Below are positions 62,036 through 64,000 of a stretch of 64,000 bases of DNA, piece after piece. Origin of the DNA: CAWDVH01 sp963805705 (GTDB lineage Bacteria; Actinomycetota; Actinomycetes; Streptosporangiales; Streptosporangiaceae); assembly GCA_963805705.1 (NCBI GenBank), contig CAWDVH010000001.1:2728001-2792000 (forward strand). The letters are read 5' to 3'. The notes under the pieces were generated by a model. It was not told the DNA's origin, searched no databases, and saw only the letters and a program-made list of their open reading frames with translations. Positions within the stretch are counted from its first letter, which is position 1. The number at the start of each line of letters is the position of its first letter. The position numbers and the translations under genes were made by a program.

Positions 62036-64000
62036 TCGCCGGCCGGGTCATCGAGGATCTGGCGCACCGTCCAGTGACCGGGCTGCTGGTCGATGATCAG
62101 CAGGGCGGGGCCGCGGGCATCGGCACCGGTGCCGATCTCGTCATGCTCGTCGAAGTACGGCTCGAGCGCGTCGGCCCAGGCGTCGGCATCCCAGCCGTCC
62201 CCGGCGTCCAGCTCGCCCAGGTCGTCCCAGCGGCGCAGCGCCGCGAGCTCGACCCGGCGGAACAGCGCGTTGCGCACCAGCACGCGGAACGCCCGCACGT
62301 TGCCGGTCACCGCCGGCGGCCGGTCGTCCAGCGGCGCGGCCGGCTCGGCCGCCGGGTTGCGCATCCGCTCCCACTCATCGATCAGGCTGGAGTCGACCTG
62401 CCGGACAAGCTCCCCCAGCCACTCGATCAGGTCGGCCAGGTCCTCGGTCCGTGCCTCCTCGGGCACGGTCTGGCGCAGGGCCTTGTACGCGTCGGCCAGG
62501 TACCGAAGGACCAGCCCCTCCGAGCGTGACAGCCCGTAGAAGCCGACGTACTCGACGAAGGTCATCGCCCGCTCGAACATGTCCCGTGCGACCGACTTGG
62601 GCGACAGGTGATAGTCCGCCACCCAGGGGTGCCCCTTGCGGTACATGTTGTAGGCGGCTTCGAGCAGGTCCTGCTGGGGCCGGGGGTAGGTGACCGAGTC
62701 CAGCAGGTTCATCCGCTCCTCGTACTCGACGCCGTCGGCCTTCATCTGCGCGACGGCCTCGCCGCGGGCCTTGAATAGCTGCGCCGACAGGACCTGCCGC
62801 GGGTCGTCGAGGGTGGCCTCGATCACCGAGAGGACATCCAGCGGGTAGAGCGGGGACTCCCGGTCCAGCAGCTCGATGGCGGCCAGCGCGAGCGGCGACA
62901 GCGGCTGATTGAGGGCGAAGTCGGACTGCAGGTCGACGGTCAGCCGCCAGCGCCGTCCCTGCTCGTCGGGCTCGGCCAGCCGCTCGACGACGTCGCCGGC
63001 GACCAGCGCGCGGTAGACGGCGAAGGCATGCCGGATGTGGCGCCGCTGGGCGACCGGATCCTCGTCATTGTCGGTCAGCAGATGCCGCATCGAGGCAAAC
63101 GCGTCGCCCGGCCGGCTGACCACCCCCAGCAGCATGGCGTGGCTGACCGCGAAGCTCGACCGCAGCGGCTCGGGCTCGGAGGCGACCAGCCGCTCGAACG
63201 TGGGCTTGCCCCAGGAGACAAATCCCTCGGGCGGCTTCCTGCGCACTACCTTGCGCCGCTTCTTCGGATCATCGCCTGCCTTGGCCAGGGCCTTTTCGTT
63301 CTCGACCACATGCTCGGGGGCCTGCACGACCACCGCGCCCATGGTGTCGTCGCCGGCCCGGCCCGCACGGCCGGCTATCTGATGGAACTCGCGGGCCTGC
63401 AGCAGGCGCGTTCTGGTCCCGTCGTACTTGGACAGTGCGGTGAACAGCACGGTCCGGATCGGGACGTTGATGCCGACGCCGAGGGTGTCAGTGCCGCAGA
63501 TAACCTTCAGCAGGCCCGCCTGGGCCAGGGTCTCCACCAGCCGCCGGTACCTGGGCAGCATCCCGGCGTGATGGACGCCGATGCCGTGGCGGACCAGCCG
63601 GGACAGGGTCTTGCCGAACCCGGCGGTGAACCGGAAGCCGCCGATCAGCTCGGCGATGGCGTCCTTCTCCGCGCGCGTGCAGACGTTGATGCTCATCAGC
63701 GCCTGGGCCTGCTCCACCGCGGCCGCCTGGGTGAAATGCACGACGTAGATGGGAGCCTGCCGGGTGGCCAGCAGCTCCTCCAGGGTCTCGTGCAGCGGCG
63801 TGATGACGAAGGAGAACAGCAGCGGGACCGGGCGCTCGGCCGAGTGCACGACCGCGGTCGCCCGGCCGGTCCGCCGGGTCAGGTCCCGCTGGAACCGGCT
63901 GACGTCGCCGAGTGTCGCCGACATCAGCACGAACTGCGCCTTCGGCAGCTCGATCAGCGGCACCTGCCAGGCCCAGCCGCGGTCCGGGTCGGCGTAGAAG
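61942..64000 (-). CDS. DEAD/DEAH-box RNA helicase with DUF3516 domain, 5' end outside the window
   Basis: The frame is open to the last base, so the N-terminus with Walker A and DEVH-like motifs lies outside. Visible are motif III (VLMSATLGDVSRF), helicase domain 2 with CGTDTLGVGINVP and motif VI QIAGRAGRAGDD, followed by a DUF3516 C-terminal region. At least 685 residues are seen. This is the Ski2-like superfamily 2 group found in most actinobacteria and presumed to act in RNA processing. It converges on the M20 gene with a 94-nt overlap. Confidence 0.92.
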   Translation of the reverse strand, partial: FYADPDRGWAWQVPLIELPKAQFVLMSATLGDVSRFQRDLTRRTGRATAVVHSAERPVPLLFSFVITPLHETLEELLATRQAPIYVVHFTQAAAVEQAQALMSINVCTRAEKDAIAELIGGFRFTAGFGKTLSRLVRHGIGVHHAGMLPRYRRLVETLAQAGLLKVICGTDTLGVGINVPIRTVLFTALSKYDGTRTRLLQAREFHQIAGRAGRAGDDTMGAVVVQAPEHVVENEKALAKAGDDPKKRRKVVRRKPPEGFVSWGKPTFERLVASEPEPLRSSFAVSHAMLLGVVSRPGDAFASMRHLLTDNDEDPVAQRRHIRHAFAVYRALVAGDVVERLAEPDEQGRRWRLTVDLQSDFALNQPLSPLALAAIELLDRESPLYPLDVLSVIEATLDDPRQVLSAQLFKARGEAVAQMKADGVEYEERMNLLDSVTYPRPQQDLLEAAYNMYRKGHPWVADYHLSPKSVARDMFERAMTFVEYVGFYGLSRSEGLVLRYLADAYKALRQTVPEEARTEDLADLIEWLGELVRQVDSSLIDEWERMRNPAAEPAAPLDDRPPAVTGNVRAFRVLVRNALFRRVELAALRRWDDLGELDAGDGWDADAWADALEPYFDEHDEIGTGADARGPALLIIDQQPGHWTVRQILDDPAGDHDWGISAHIDLAASDEAGEAAVRVTDVGQL

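Overview
The window is a GC-rich stretch of chromosome, almost certainly from an actinomycete. The evidence is pervasive G/C in third codon positions, frequent GTG starts, a mycothiol gene (mshC), a MEP-pathway block (dxr-rseP-ispG), a 10-methyl fatty acid pair (tmsA/tmsB), an actinobacterial HelD/HelR-type helicase and a nusA-infB-pnp block in typical actinobacterial order. The genus cannot be fixed from the sequence; a filamentous lineage near Streptosporangiales is a guess. No prophage, insertion sequence, CRISPR array or rRNA was seen. There is one tRNA (His, GTG).

Layout. 1-2463: 3' part of an NB-ARC/TPR (STAND) protein whose C-terminus is a 120-bp tandem array. 2722-4064: alpha/beta hydrolase and the C-terminal remnant of a cation/proton antiporter. 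4209-4986: tRNA-His and orn. 5030-7271: a pyridoxamine-phosphate-oxidase-like protein divergent from a MocR/PdxR regulator, with a two-half operator between them. 7423-17780: mixed genes (aminoglycoside-phosphotransferase-like kinase, solute-binding/vWA protein, SpoU methyltransferase, SAM methyltransferase, polytopic membrane protein, CPBP protease, DinB-like protein, MhuD-like haem monooxygenase, YbaK-like protein). 17834-23993: amidase, mshC with a damaged 3' end, DUF4192 protein, CAP-domain secreted protein, Asp/Glu racemase. 24094-27424: tmsA-tmsB with a divergent flavoprotein. 27432-32609: aroG (class II DAHP synthase) divergent from dxr, then rseP (frameshifted) and ispG. 32653-40013: lipoprotein peptidase, GNAT protein, an unknown protein, a frameshifted serine hydrolase and helR.

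40208-56740 is the informational core: a small orphan protein, two ferritin-like DUF4439 genes, then rimP-nusA-ylxR-infB-ylxP-rbfA-nrnA-truB-ribF-rpsO-pnp-M16 peptidase-dapB-yccF. These genes cover transcription elongation, translation initiation, ribosome maturation, RNA decay, FMN/FAD synthesis and lysine/diaminopimelate synthesis, with many stop/start overlaps. 57164-62035 is a tightly overlapping four-gene operon: glutamine-synthetase-like ligase, RpiR regulator, FluG-type amidohydrolase and M20 amidohydrolase. It resembles a split FluG/NodGS module with its own regulator and is the best candidate for an uncharacterised pathway. A DUF3516 helicase runs off the right edge on the minus strand and overlaps the M20 gene tail to tail by 94 nt.

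Two themes recur. First, coding tandem repeats with unit lengths divisible by three (120, 18, 18, 15 and 6 bp) sit in linkers or tails of unrelated proteins. Second, three genes (mshC, rseP, a serine hydrolase) carry small indels at short repeats that break the frame. These could be real mutations or assembly errors, and the sequence alone cannot decide.
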